Below, piece by piece: positions 17,895-26,669 of a stretch of DNA of 64,000 nucleotides. The notes below the pieces were generated by a model. That model was not told the origin of the DNA, did not search any database, and saw nothing but the letters and a program-made list of their open reading frames with translations. The translations under genes and the position numbers were made by a program. The first letter of the stretch is position 1. Every line of letters starts with the position of its first letter. Source of the stretch: Streptomyces bluensis (GTDB lineage Bacteria; Actinomycetota; Actinomycetes; Streptomycetales; Streptomycetaceae); contig NZ_BMVM01000002.1 in assembly GCF_014650715.1 (NCBI RefSeq), positions 1-64,000 of the forward strand. Direction: 5' to 3'.

Positions 17895-19346
17895 TCACTT
17901 CGCCCCGAGCAGCTGCTCTACGGGGTCGATCGCGAAGTACACCAGGAACAGCGCCGAGGTGCCCCACAGCAGCCAGTGCACCTGCCTGGCCCTGCCGAGC
18001 ACCGTCTTGATCAGGACATAGGCGACGAAGCCCGCGCCGATGCCGTTGGTGATCGAGTAGGTGAACGGCATCACGGCGATCGTCAGGAACGCGGGGATGG
18101 CGATCTCGTACCTGTCCCAGTCGATGTGCTTGACCTGGGTCATCATCAGGAACCCGACCGCGACGAGCGCCGGGGCGGCGGCCTGCATCGGGACGATGGT
18201 CAGCAGCGGGGTCAGGAACAGCGCACAGGCGAAGAGACCGCCGCTGACCAGGTTGGCGAAGCCGGTGCGCGCCCCCTCGCCGACGCCCGCCGCCGACTCG
18301 ATGTACGAGGTCGCCGAGGACGAGGACGAGGCGCCGCCGGCGACCGCCGCCGCACCGTCGATGAGCAGGACCCGGCCTAGGTTCGGCACCCTGCCCTGCT
18401 CGTCGAGGAGTCGGGCCTCGGCGCTGATGCCGACGACCGTGCCCATGGTGTCGAAGAAGTCGGACAGGATGAGGGTGAAGACCAGCAGGACGACCGTGAT
18501 GACGGTGGTCTCGCCGAACGCGCCGAACAGGCTGAAGTTCCCGAGCAGCCCGAACTCGGGCGCGGCCACGATGTCGTCGGGGACCTTCGGCGTCGTCAGG
18601 CCCCAGCTCTTGATGTCGGCGACCGAGTCGATCACGATCGCGAGGACCGTCATGACGAGGATGCTGATCAGGATCGCGCCCCTGACCTTGCGGGCGAGCA
18701 GACCGATGGTCAGCAGCACGCCGAGGCAGAAGACGAGGAGGGGCCAGCCGGACAGCGCTCCCGTCGCGCCGAGCTGAACCGGGACGGTCGTGTTGGCGGC
18801 GTCGGGTATACGGCTGACGAACCCGGCGTCGACGAAGCCGATGAAGGCGATGAACAGGCCGATGCCGACGCTGATCGCCTGCTTGAGTGACTGCGGGATG
18901 GCGTGCATGACGGCCTCGCGCAGCCCGGTGACCACCAGCACGCAGATGAGCAGGCCTTCGAGGACCACCAGGCCCATCGCGTCGGCCCAGCTCATCAGCG
19001 GGGCTATCTGGAAGGCGACGACGGCGTTGAGGCCGAGGCCGGCGGCCAGCGCGAGAGGAAGGTTGCCGCCCACGCCCATGATGATCGTCATCACCGCGGC
19101 CACGAGCGCGGTGGCGGTGACGAGTTCGGCACCCTCCAGCTGGTGCCCGAACTTGTCCTTGGCGCTTCCCAGGATGATGGGATTCAGGACAAGGATGTAC
19201 GCCATCGTGAAGAAGGTGGCGAAGCCGCCGCGTATCTCCCGGGCGAAGGTGGAGCCCCGGGCGGTGATCCTGAAGAAGCGATCGACGCTGTTCGCCCCGG
19301 GTGGCGCTGCGCTCGGCCGGTCGGCCGCCTGCTGTGCTTCGGACAT
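17895..19346 (-). CDS. NCS2-family purine permease (AzgA-like)
   Basis: A 483-residue membrane protein with about 12-14 hydrophobic segments. Features of the AzgA-like branch of nucleobase/cation symporters are FAREIRGGFATFFTMAYILVLNP at the start (as separate short motifs REIRGG and FFTMAYI), GLGLNAVVAF and the central LILSDFFDTMGT. Likely substrates are adenine, guanine or hypoxanthine. Single gene; divergent from the ECF sigma gene. Confidence 0.92.
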   Translation of the reverse strand: MSEAQQAADRPSAAPPGANSVDRFFRITARGSTFAREIRGGFATFFTMAYILVLNPIILGSAKDKFGHQLEGAELVTATALVAAVMTIIMGVGGNLPLALAAGLGLNAVVAFQIAPLMSWADAMGLVVLEGLLICVLVVTGLREAVMHAIPQSLKQAISVGIGLFIAFIGFVDAGFVSRIPDAANTTVPVQLGATGALSGWPLLVFCLGVLLTIGLLARKVRGAILISILVMTVLAIVIDSVADIKSWGLTTPKVPDDIVAAPEFGLLGNFSLFGAFGETTVITVVLLVFTLILSDFFDTMGTVVGISAEARLLDEQGRVPNLGRVLLIDGAAAVAGGASSSSSATSYIESAAGVGEGARTGFANLVSGGLFACALFLTPLLTIVPMQAAAPALVAVGFLMMTQVKHIDWDRYEIAIPAFLTIAVMPFTYSITNGIGAGFVAYVLIKTVLGRARQVHWLLWGTSALFLVYFAIDPVEQLLGAK

Positions 19347-19473
19347 GGCGGTACTCCTCGTGAGGTGCGTGCGGGATGCGGAGAACGCTGGCTGGATTGT
19401 TGCCTCGTTGAACTCGCTTCAGGTTTTCTCCGTGTTACGGATGCGGAGTTTTGCCTGCAAGATGGCGTCACGC

Positions 19474-19515
19474 CTGTCAGTTCACTCCTGCCGGCCACAG
19501 GGCAGTCTGTCAGTT
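19474..19515. promoter_or_regulatory. Direct repeats CTGTCAGTT upstream of the ECF sigma gene
   Basis: CTGTCAGTT occurs at 19474-19482 and again at 19507-19515, 33 bases apart (about three helical turns), 56 bases before the GTG of the sigma gene. It could be a regulator site or part of promoters for the divergent permease and sigma genes. Confidence 0.4.
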
Positions 19516-19570
19516 ACATGACATACGACCCGCCGGGTGCAAGGAGCCGCAGTGAGGGGAGAGGTCGCCC

Positions 19571-20131
19571 GTGGGCACGGTCGTCGACGACGCAGCCTCT
19601 GCGGAGTTCCACGCCTTCTTCGAGCGGCACTACGCCGAACTGGCCAGGCTGGCCCAGCTGCTGACGGGTGAGGCGCACGCGGCGGACGACCTCGCGGCGG
19701 ACGCGCTGCTCGCCCTCTGGCACCGCTGGGACCGGGTGCGCGCGGCCGACCATCCGGTGGCGTACGCACGCGGCGTGGTCGCCAATCTGGCCCGTACCCG
19801 CATCCGCAGCGCCGTCCGCGAGCGCCGCCGGAACACCCTGTTCTGGTCGCAGCGTGAGGAGAAGACCGAGATCCCCGACGTGCCCGGCATGATCGACGTT
19901 CAGGAGGCGCTGCGCCGGCTGCCGTTCCGCAAGCGGGCGTGCGTGGTGCTGCGGCACTCCTTCGACCTCTCGGAGAAGGACACCGCGCTCGCGCTGGGTG
20001 TGTCGGTCGGTACGGTGAAGAGCCAGACCTCCAAGGGGATGGCCGAACTCCAGCGGTTGCTCGGCTCGCAGGACGCACCGCGGCAGATCCACCGGGCGGT
20101 GTCCGGGGCCGCCGGAGGAAGGAACCGATGA
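19571..20131 (+). CDS. SigE-family ECF RNA polymerase sigma factor
   Basis: A 186-residue ECF sigma factor. Region 2 lies at about 15-80 (LTGEAHAADDLAADALLALWHRW, read as separate segments, and VAYARGVVANLART). Region 4 lies at about 105-165 (EALRRLPFRKRACVVLRHSFDL, with the helix-turn-helix ALALGVSVGTVKSQTSKGM in overlapping short motifs). GTG start at 19571. Its stop overlaps the next gene, encoding a membrane-anchored protein, by ATGA after GGAGGAAGG. That arrangement is typical of a sigma/anti-sigma pair. A secreted pectate lyase gene follows, so pectin-related genes are candidate targets. Confidence 0.92.
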   Translation: MGTVVDDAASAEFHAFFERHYAELARLAQLLTGEAHAADDLAADALLALWHRWDRVRAADHPVAYARGVVANLARTRIRSAVRERRRNTLFWSQREEKTEIPDVPGMIDVQEALRRLPFRKRACVVLRHSFDLSEKDTALALGVSVGTVKSQTSKGMAELQRLLGSQDAPRQIHRAVSGAAGGRNR

Positions 20132-20994
20132 AAGAGATGCGGGACGTGCACGAGGAGTTGCACGCCCGCCTGCGCGAAGCGGGCGAGGCGCACGAGCCCG
20201 ACCGCGCCCGCATCCTGGCCCGGGTCGAGCGCGGTATGGCCGGCCAGGCCCGCCCCAAGCGCCCGGCGCACCCGCCACCGGCCGGCTGGGCCCGGGTCGT
20301 GGGCGCGACGACCGCGGTCGCGGGTCTCCTCGCGGTGGGCGGCTACGCGGTGGCCTCGGCGGTGAAGGACGACGAGCCGGCGGACCGGACGGTCGCGGTG
20401 TCCCCCACCCCGACGTCATCGCCGGACGCGCCGTCGCGGCCGCCGGTGACGCCGGACCCGTCCCCCTCGGCCGAAAACCGGGACAGGAAGCCGAGCGTCA
20501 CGCCCTCACGCACCCCGGCCCCGGAGAACTCCGCCCCGGCTCCCCCGCCCGGGAAGCCCGAGAAGCCGGACAAACCGAAGAAGCCGGACACCGAGGACGG
20601 CCCCGTCTGGTCCGACGGCTCCGTCGACCCGCACAGCAACGACTTCTGGGCGCAGAGCAACCTGACCCTGCGGACCGGCGAGGAACTCACCGCGCTCACC
20701 GTCGAGTTGCGCATCGCCCTGACCGAGGGGGTCAACTCCGCCGGCGCCTGGCGTTCGCTGCCCGAGGAGGACTTCACCCTGACGGTCGGCGAGGACGACG
20801 GCTTCCTCGTCTACCGGTGGGTCCTCAAGGAGGGCCGTACGGTGCCGAAGGGCGAGTTCGTCTTCGCGGGCCAGTACGACCACGCGCGCGGCGGACGGGA
20901 CGCGAGGGGCGACCGGTACGCGATGACCGCGAGGGCGGACGGCGAACAGTACGCCGTGGGCGGCGACTTCGCCCGCGGCGGCGACGACACGTGA
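20128..20994 (+). CDS. Single-pass membrane protein with exported domain, probable sigma-factor partner
   Basis: 288 residues. Order: a charged cytosolic N-terminus (1-52), one membrane helix (about 55-78: VVGATTAVAGLLAVGGYAV), a long Pro/Ser/Thr-rich extracytoplasmic spacer (about 85-160), and a C-terminal domain (about 162-285) rich in alternating hydrophobic residues. The last suggests a beta-sandwich: WSDGSVDPHSNDFW, LTALTVELRIAL, LVYRWVLKEG, EFVFAGQYDHARG. Overlap with the sigma gene and the topology suggest an anti-sigma or trans-envelope sensor, comparable in layout to the RsgI proteins of clostridial cellulose systems. No ZAS zinc motif is seen. I do not recognise the outer domain; carbohydrate or protein binding is inference. 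Confidence 0.75.
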   Translation: MKEMRDVHEELHARLREAGEAHEPDRARILARVERGMAGQARPKRPAHPPPAGWARVVGATTAVAGLLAVGGYAVASAVKDDEPADRTVAVSPTPTSSPDAPSRPPVTPDPSPSAENRDRKPSVTPSRTPAPENSAPAPPPGKPEKPDKPKKPDTEDGPVWSDGSVDPHSNDFWAQSNLTLRTGEELTALTVELRIALTEGVNSAGAWRSLPEEDFTLTVGEDDGFLVYRWVLKEGRTVPKGEFVFAGQYDHARGGRDARGDRYAMTARADGEQYAVGGDFARGGDDT

Positions 20995-21095
20995 AGTCGG
21001 CCGGAAAAAGGCCTGAGGCACCCGGCAACCCTTTCCCGCGCGGTGGCGACCAGCAGTCGCAAGCAGCTCTGATCCCCCCACCGAAGGAACGCGAC

Positions 21096-21905
21096 ATGAC
21101 GTCACGTACGGAGCACCGCGAGCACCACCACCGCCGCCGAGCGTTGAGGCGGCACGCCCTCGTCGGCGGCCTCGGCGCGCTCGCGCTGACCGGCACCACC
21201 CTCGTCAGCGGCTCCATGCTGTCCACCGCGAGCGCGGCGAGCTGGCCGACCCCCACCTCCAGCCAGCCCGTGTCCTCGACCATCTCCGTGTCCGGCGTCA
21301 GGGACGGCGGCATGGTGCGCTACTACGGCAGCGGCGACCTGGCGGGTGACGGCCAGGAAGAGGGCCAGGACCCGATCTTCAAGCTCGCGGCGGGCGCGAC
21401 GCTGAAGAACGTGATCATCGGCGCGCCCGGCGCCGACGGCATCCACTGCGAGGGCGACTGCACGCTGCAGAACGTGTGGTGGGAGGACGTCGGCGAGGAC
21501 GCCGCGACCTTCCGCGGCGGAAGCACCTACACGGTGACCGGCGGCGGCGCCAAGAAGGCCGCCGACAAGGTCTTCCAGCACAACGGGCCCGGCACCGTGA
21601 ACATCTCCAACTTCGCCGTCAGCGAGTTCAAGACGCTGTACCGCTCCTGCGGTGACTGCTCCACGCAGTACACGCGCAAGGTGAACCTCAGCAATATCGA
21701 GGTGACCGGAACGGGTTCCACCGCGCGGCTCGTCGGCATCAACGTCAACCGCAACGACGTCGCCACGCTGCGCGGCATCACGATCCTCAACGACGCCGGC
21801 CGCAAGGTCGTCCCCTGCCAGAAGTACAACAACACCACGGCTGTCGGCACCGGGCCGGACAGCACCAACTGCCTCTACTCGTCGTCCGACATCACCTACA
21901 GGTAG
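21096..21905 (+). CDS. Secreted pectate lyase, PL3 family
   Basis: A 269-residue exported enzyme cleaving polygalacturonate by beta-elimination. The basic N-terminus and long hydrophobic stretch end near ASA-ASW (signal peptide about 1-51). The parallel beta-helix body shows PL3 signatures: GADGIHCEGDCTLQNVWW (in two motifs, DGIHCEGDC and NVWWEDVGEDAATF), VFQHNGPGTV and LYRSCGDC. RBS GAAGGAA. It starts 101 bases after the membrane-sensor gene with no terminator between, so co-transcription with the sigma operon is possible. Confidence 0.95.
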   Translation: MTSRTEHREHHHRRRALRRHALVGGLGALALTGTTLVSGSMLSTASAASWPTPTSSQPVSSTISVSGVRDGGMVRYYGSGDLAGDGQEEGQDPIFKLAAGATLKNVIIGAPGADGIHCEGDCTLQNVWWEDVGEDAATFRGGSTYTVTGGGAKKAADKVFQHNGPGTVNISNFAVSEFKTLYRSCGDCSTQYTRKVNLSNIEVTGTGSTARLVGINVNRNDVATLRGITILNDAGRKVVPCQKYNNTTAVGTGPDSTNCLYSSSDITYR

Positions 21906-21922
21906 CCGCTCACCCGCACAGG

Positions 21923-21950
21923 GCCCCCGCCGGTGACGACCGGCGGGGGC
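21923..21950 (+). terminator. Terminator after the PL3 pectate lyase gene
   Basis: A perfect 12-bp stem GCCCCCGCCGGT with ACCGGCGGGGGC and a GACG loop, starting 18 bases after the stop codon. Confidence 0.88.
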
Positions 21951-21979
21951 TCGGTCGTGAGGTGCCGCCGTGGTCCAGA

Positions 21980-22000
21980 CGAAAGCGATCGAAACTTTCG
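21980..22000. promoter_or_regulatory. CGAAAG...CTTTCG operator-like palindrome upstream of the GH43 gene
   Basis: CGAAAG (21980-21985) and CTTTCG (21995-22000) flank nine bases; the right part contains CGAAACTTTCG, a near-palindrome reported upstream of xylanase-type genes in Streptomyces (from memory). It lies 104 bases before the GH43 start, so it is a good candidate for a LacI/ROK-type repressor site on this hemicellulase gene. Confidence 0.6.
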
Positions 22001-22103
22001 CTCGGGTTCGTCGCGCACACACCGATTGACGCGCCGTCCCCCACTGGTGAGACTCCAGAAGCTGTTATCCAACAGAAATCACCAGACTCACACAGGATGT
22101 GTC

Positions 22104-24350
22104 ATGCGTCCCACCGCCCGTACGCTCCTGCTCCCCCTCCTGGCCCTCTTCCTGAGCCTGCTGGCGGCGCCACCGGGGGCGGCGCAGTCCACGGCACAGC
22201 CCTCGGCCCAGGCCCCCACACCATCGGAACGGTCCGTGAAGAAACCCCCGTACGCCGGCTATCTCTTCGCCTACTTCACCGGTGAGGGCACCTCGGACGG
22301 CGAGCAGATCCGTTACGCGCTCAGCCGTGGCAACGACCCGCTGCACTGGCGGGAGCTGAACGGCGGCACACCGGTCCTCACCTCCACCATCGGCGAGAAG
22401 GGCCTGCGCGACCCGTTCGTGATCCGCTCCCCCGAGGGCGACAGGTTCTACATGATCGCGACCGATCTGCGCATGTACCAGAACAGCAGCGGCAGCTGGG
22501 ACCAGGTCCAGAGACACGGCAGCAAGTCGATCATGGTCTGGGAATCCACGGACCTGGTGAACTGGACCGACCAGCGCCTGGTGAAGGTCTCCCCGGACAA
22601 CGCGGGCAACACCTGGGCGCCCGAGGCCTACTGGGACGACAGCCTCGGTGAGTTCGTCGTCTTCTGGGCGTCGAAGCTGTACGCCGACGACGACCCGGAC
22701 CACACGGGCTCGACGTACAACAAGATGCTGTACGCGACGACCAAGGACTTCCGCACGTTCAGCGAGCCGAAGGTGTGGGACGACCCCGGCTACTCGGTCA
22801 TCGACTCGACGGTCGTCAAGCACCAGGGCACGTACTACCGCTACACCAAGGACGAGCGGGACCCCACCTCCTCCAGCCCGTGCTCGAAGTTCATCACCGC
22901 GGAGAAGTCGTCCTCGCTCACCGACACCTCGTACGACTTCGTCTCGGACTGCATCGGCAGCGGCTCCATCGACCGCGGTGAGGGCCCGACGGTGTTCAAG
23001 TCCAACACCGAGGAGAAGTGGTACCTGTTCATCGACGAGTACGGCGGCCGCGGCTACGTCCCGTTCGAGACCACCGACCTCGACTCGGGCAAGTGGACCA
23101 TGTCGGAGAACTACCAACTGCCCGCCAGCCCGCGGCACGGCACGGTGATGCCGGTGACACAGGAGGAGTATGACCGGCTGCTGGCCGCGTACCCGGTGAG
23201 CCCCACGTCGGTCGTGGACGCGACGGTGAAGGGCCAGAAGGGGTACGCGGTCGTCAGCGAGGGCACCTCGAAGGTCGTCCTGCCCATGGAGCCGGACCTC
23301 GACAAGGCAGCGCTCAAGCGGCTCGCGCCGAAGCTGTGGCTGGGTGAGGGCGCGACGGTGCGCCCCAAGTCCGGTACGCCCCGCGACTTCCGCACGCCTC
23401 AGACGTACACGGTCACGGCGGCGGACGGCACGAGGCGCGTCTGGACCGTCGAGGCGGTACCGACCCGCAGCCCGGTCCTGCCCGGCCTCTACGCCGACCC
23501 CGACGTCACGTACATGGACGGCCGCTACTGGATCTACCCGACGACGGACGGCTTCCCCGGCTGGAGCGGCACCCGGTTCAAGGCGTTCTCGTCGAAGGAC
23601 CTGGTCAACTGGACGGACCACGGAGTGATCCTCGACCTGGGACCCGACGTGTCCTGGGCCGACAGGAACGCCTGGGCCCCGGCGATCGCCGAGCGCGACG
23701 GCAAGTACTACTTCTACTTCTGTGCCGAGCAGCAGATCGGTGTCGCCGTGGCCGACTCCCCCGCCGGTCCCTTCAAGGACGCGCTCGGCAAGCCCCTGGT
23801 CGCCAAGGGCGGGTCGCTGAAGGGCCAGATGATCGACCCGGCGGTGTTCACGGACGACGACGGGCAGTCGTACCTGTACTGGGGCAACGGACACGGCTAT
23901 GTCGTCCCGCTGAACGACGACATGGTGTCGTTCGACGCGAGCGAGGTACGGGACATCACCCCGGACAACTTCCGGGAGGGCTCCTTCGTGGTCAAGCGGA
24001 AGGGCACGTACTACTTCATGTGGTCCGAGGACGACACACGCAGCGAGAACTACCACGTGGCGTACGCGACGGGCCCGAGCCCGCTCGGCCCGTGGACCAA
24101 GCGGGGCACGATCCTGTCCAAGCGCCCCGAGTACGGCATCCTCGCCACGGGCCACCACTCGGTGGTCAACGCCCCCGGCACGGACGACTGGTACATGGTG
24201 TACCACCGGTTCGCCCTGAACGGGCCCGGAAAGCCCGGTGGGGACGGCACCCACCGGGAGACGACGATCGACCGTATGAAGTTCGCGGCCGACGGCACGA
24301 TCCTTCCGGTGGTGCCGACCCTGGAGTCGATCAGGCCGGTGAGGCGCTGA
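22104..24350 (+). CDS. Secreted bimodular glycoside hydrolase, two GH43 domains
   Basis: 748 residues with a signal peptide (about 1-28, ending GAAQS). Module 1 (about 48-380) is a five-bladed propeller. Its catalytic candidates are Asp103 (LRDPFV), an Asp in YSVIDSTVVK and a Glu in RGEGPTVF. A short all-beta linker domain (about 390-465, ending YTVTAADGTRRVW) leads to module 2 (about 470-748) with YADPDVTY, MIDPAVF and FREGSFV as the matching triad. Both modules seem active. GH43 enzymes release arabinose or xylose; beside pectin lyases the likely substrate is arabinan or arabinogalactan side chains. Subfamilies not assigned. Its stop lies within a small hairpin and faces the esterase gene 18 bases away. 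Confidence 0.88.
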   Translation: MRPTARTLLLPLLALFLSLLAAPPGAAQSTAQPSAQAPTPSERSVKKPPYAGYLFAYFTGEGTSDGEQIRYALSRGNDPLHWRELNGGTPVLTSTIGEKGLRDPFVIRSPEGDRFYMIATDLRMYQNSSGSWDQVQRHGSKSIMVWESTDLVNWTDQRLVKVSPDNAGNTWAPEAYWDDSLGEFVVFWASKLYADDDPDHTGSTYNKMLYATTKDFRTFSEPKVWDDPGYSVIDSTVVKHQGTYYRYTKDERDPTSSSPCSKFITAEKSSSLTDTSYDFVSDCIGSGSIDRGEGPTVFKSNTEEKWYLFIDEYGGRGYVPFETTDLDSGKWTMSENYQLPASPRHGTVMPVTQEEYDRLLAAYPVSPTSVVDATVKGQKGYAVVSEGTSKVVLPMEPDLDKAALKRLAPKLWLGEGATVRPKSGTPRDFRTPQTYTVTAADGTRRVWTVEAVPTRSPVLPGLYADPDVTYMDGRYWIYPTTDGFPGWSGTRFKAFSSKDLVNWTDHGVILDLGPDVSWADRNAWAPAIAERDGKYYFYFCAEQQIGVAVADSPAGPFKDALGKPLVAKGGSLKGQMIDPAVFTDDDGQSYLYWGNGHGYVVPLNDDMVSFDASEVRDITPDNFREGSFVVKRKGTYYFMWSEDDTRSENYHVAYATGPSPLGPWTKRGTILSKRPEYGILATGHHSVVNAPGTDDWYMVYHRFALNGPGKPGGDGTHRETTIDRMKFAADGTILPVVPTLESIRPVRR

Positions 24351-24368
24351 GCGCCCTCGCTCAGACGC

Positions 24369-25571
24369 TCACAGGACGGAGTCCAGCCAGGAGAAGACCT
24401 CGTCCTGCATACGGTCGGCGAAGACATGACCGAGGTCCGGCCAGACCTTGGTGTGCAACCGCTCCCCGGCGTGACGTGAGCGCCAGACGGCGCCCAGCTT
24501 CTCGTACGCGACCCGGACTCCCTCGGCCGTGAACAGGGAGTCCTGGGCGCCGTGGAAGAAGAGCATCGGCCGGGGAGCGGCGATGCTCGCCACGTCGGGG
24601 AAGTCGAGGTGCCGGGCGAGTCCGGGATGGAGCATGTGGTACGCGGACTGGCCGCGCGTGATGTTGTTGCCGGGCACCATGACCTCCTTGAGCCCGGTCA
24701 TCCAGCACACGCTCGCCGCGGCGGCGATGTCGTCGCTGAGCGCGGCCGTCTGCCAGGCGCGGAAGGCGCCCATGGAGAACCCGACGGCCGCGACCCGCCG
24801 CCGGTCCACCCGGTCCAGCCCGGCCAGGAAGGCGGCGGCGCGCACGTCCTCCCTGGCCATGAGCCCGGCCAGCGACGAGCCCAGGTTGAAGAGGTTGCTG
24901 GCGAGCGCCTGCTGCTGCTCGTAGGTGATCGGTCCCCGGTCGCCCCAGCCGAGCGCGTCCAGGGCGAGGACGACGTATCCGCGCCGGGCCAGCTCGTCGC
25001 CGACGAACCGGCCGCTGAAGCAGCGGTCGGCCCACGCCTGCGCGGAGGCGAGCCGGGCCTCGCCGTCGCCCCAGGGCCGGACCAGTTTCTCCTTCCCGAT
25101 GTCGAACTTCGAGCCGTGGTCGTGGAGCAGCAGCACGGCCGGGAACGGTCCGGTGCCGTGCGGGGTGAGCAGGGCGCCGCGGACCCGCTCGTGGCGGGTG
25201 AGGGCGAGGGTGACCGACTCCCGGGTGTATCCGTCGGCTTCGGCACGCGCTCCGAACTCGGGCGCGTACGGCGTGCCGTCGTCCGGCCCGACGAACAGGT
25301 GCTCCTCGACCTTCGCGCGGGCGGCCCGCCGCCAGGCCCGGAAGTCCCGGATCGGGGAGGTGCCCCAGGCGAGCGGGAAGCGCAGCTCCTCCTTGAGCAG
25401 GGGATGGAAGTCGGGCAGCGCACCCTCCACGACGCCCGCCTCCGCCACGACGCCCGGCTCCGCCGCGGCGGCGCTCCCCGCTCCGGCTCCGGCTCCCGAA
25501 CCGGCGAGCAGCGCCGCCGCCCCGGTTCCCACCACGAACGCCCGCCGGCCCACCCGGTCAGGGGCACTCAT
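24369..25571 (-). CDS. Exported alpha/beta-hydrolase, probable carbohydrate esterase
   Basis: 400 residues with a twin-arginine signal (GRRAFVVGTGAAALLAG) and Ala/Gly-rich cleavage region. The hydrolase fold has the oxyanion segment LLLHDHGS, the nucleophile elbow GFSMGA and a C-terminal His in PDLGHVF, with an acid in HGAQDSLF. The best general match is the dienelactone-hydrolase/acetyl-xylan-esterase-like group of large secreted hydrolases. It overlaps the pectin methylesterase gene by 14 bases, so it probably removes acetyl or other acyl groups from pectin. The exact bond is inference. Confidence 0.82.
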   Translation of the reverse strand: MSAPDRVGRRAFVVGTGAAALLAGSGAGAGAGSAAAAEPGVVAEAGVVEGALPDFHPLLKEELRFPLAWGTSPIRDFRAWRRAARAKVEEHLFVGPDDGTPYAPEFGARAEADGYTRESVTLALTRHERVRGALLTPHGTGPFPAVLLLHDHGSKFDIGKEKLVRPWGDGEARLASAQAWADRCFSGRFVGDELARRGYVVLALDALGWGDRGPITYEQQQALASNLFNLGSSLAGLMAREDVRAAAFLAGLDRVDRRRVAAVGFSMGAFRAWQTAALSDDIAAAASVCWMTGLKEVMVPGNNITRGQSAYHMLHPGLARHLDFPDVASIAAPRPMLFFHGAQDSLFTAEGVRVAYEKLGAVWRSRHAGERLHTKVWPDLGHVFADRMQDEVFSWLDSVL

Positions 25572-26667
25572 ACGGCCTCCAGTCCCCGAGGTACGCCTCC
25601 CGGGTGTGCGACTCGGCCTCGGCTGAGGTGAGTTGGGGCCGGTCCTCCGGGACCGTGATCACCGCTCCGGGCCCGGTGTTGCGGTACTCGGCGAACCGCT
25701 GGTCCTGCCAGGGGTAGCCGGAGGACATGGTGCCGTAGGGCGCCACCGCGTCGATGCCGGCCCCGAGACGGGTCTCGCGCACGGTCAGCATGGGCCGGGC
25801 GGTGGTGTCGGAGCTGGGCACCCACGGGCGGGCCAGCTTGTAGTAGCCGTCCGGCGCCTCACTCGTGACACGGCTCCCCGTCACCAGGTAGCCGCGCGGG
25901 TTGGCGACCGCGGTGGACGGCGCGAACACGAAACCGTACGGGGCCCCGGTCAGGTCCGTGCGGATCAGAGTGCGGAAGTGGCAGCGCTCGAAGACGGCGG
26001 TGGCCCGCCCGAAGACGAAGTCCACGTCGCCCTCGGCGTAACAGTCCCGGAAGTACTGGCGGGCGTACGTGCCGAGCGCCATCGAGTCGGCGTACAGCGT
26101 GTCCTGGTGCCCGAGGAACCGGCACCGCTCGAACGCCGAACGGTCCCCCTGCACCTTGAGGGCGACGGCCTGGGTGCCGGTGATCCCGGGATGGTCGGCG
26201 CGGAGCCAGTCGTTGGCGAAGGTGATGTCGCGCGCGGTGAACCCGTCGGCCTGGACGAGGGTGGTCGCCGATCCGCTGGTGCCGTAGGTGCCGCCGCCGG
26301 GCTTCGGGGTGCCGGCGGCGTTGTCGTACACGACCACGACGTCCCGGGCGTCGCCGGAGGCACCGATCCAGGTCATCCCGGTGTGCGCGACGCTCACCAC
26401 GACCGTCTCGCGGTACGTGCCCGGCGCGATGACCAGGGTGTGTCCGCTGCCTTCGGCCGCGGTCACGGCGGCCTGGACGGTGGTGTGGTCGCCGAGCCCG
26501 CCGGGGTGGACGTACAGGGTCCGCTCGGTCAGCCGCGCCGACGGCGACCCGTACCGTCCGAAGGGAGAGCGTCCGCCCGCGTGGGCGTTTCCGCCCGCTC
26601 CGAGGGCGAGCGCCGCCCCGACGCTCGCGACCACGAACGACCGTCTGCCGACTACGGGTGTGTCCAT
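25558..26667 (-). CDS. Secreted pectin methylesterase, CE8 family
   Basis: 369 residues with a twin-arginine signal (VGRRSFVVASVGAALALG). The beta-helix body carries CE8 motifs: GTYRETV, the GHQDTLY region, the catalytic Asp in GDVDFVFGRA, YGFVFA and ARPWVPSS. It strips methyl esters from homogalacturonan so that pectate lyases can act. It starts 2 bases after the PL1 gene and overlaps the esterase gene downstream, giving a lyase/methylesterase/esterase unit. Confidence 0.95.
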   Translation of the reverse strand: MDTPVVGRRSFVVASVGAALALGAGGNAHAGGRSPFGRYGSPSARLTERTLYVHPGGLGDHTTVQAAVTAAEGSGHTLVIAPGTYRETVVVSVAHTGMTWIGASGDARDVVVVYDNAAGTPKPGGGTYGTSGSATTLVQADGFTARDITFANDWLRADHPGITGTQAVALKVQGDRSAFERCRFLGHQDTLYADSMALGTYARQYFRDCYAEGDVDFVFGRATAVFERCHFRTLIRTDLTGAPYGFVFAPSTAVANPRGYLVTGSRVTSEAPDGYYKLARPWVPSSDTTARPMLTVRETRLGAGIDAVAPYGTMSSGYPWQDQRFAEYRNTGPGAVITVPEDRPQLTSAEAESHTREAYLGDWRPYECP

Positions 26668-26669
26668 GC

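Noticed and set aside
19347..19570. Purine riboswitch before the permease gene
   Set aside because: I could not find the conserved purine-aptamer core or loop-loop bases; such switches are also rare in actinomycetes.
24341..24358. Strong terminator between the tandem GH43 and esterase genes
   Set aside because: Only a six-pair GGCGCT/AGCGCC hairpin with a bulge overlaps the stop codon; too weak to list as a terminator.
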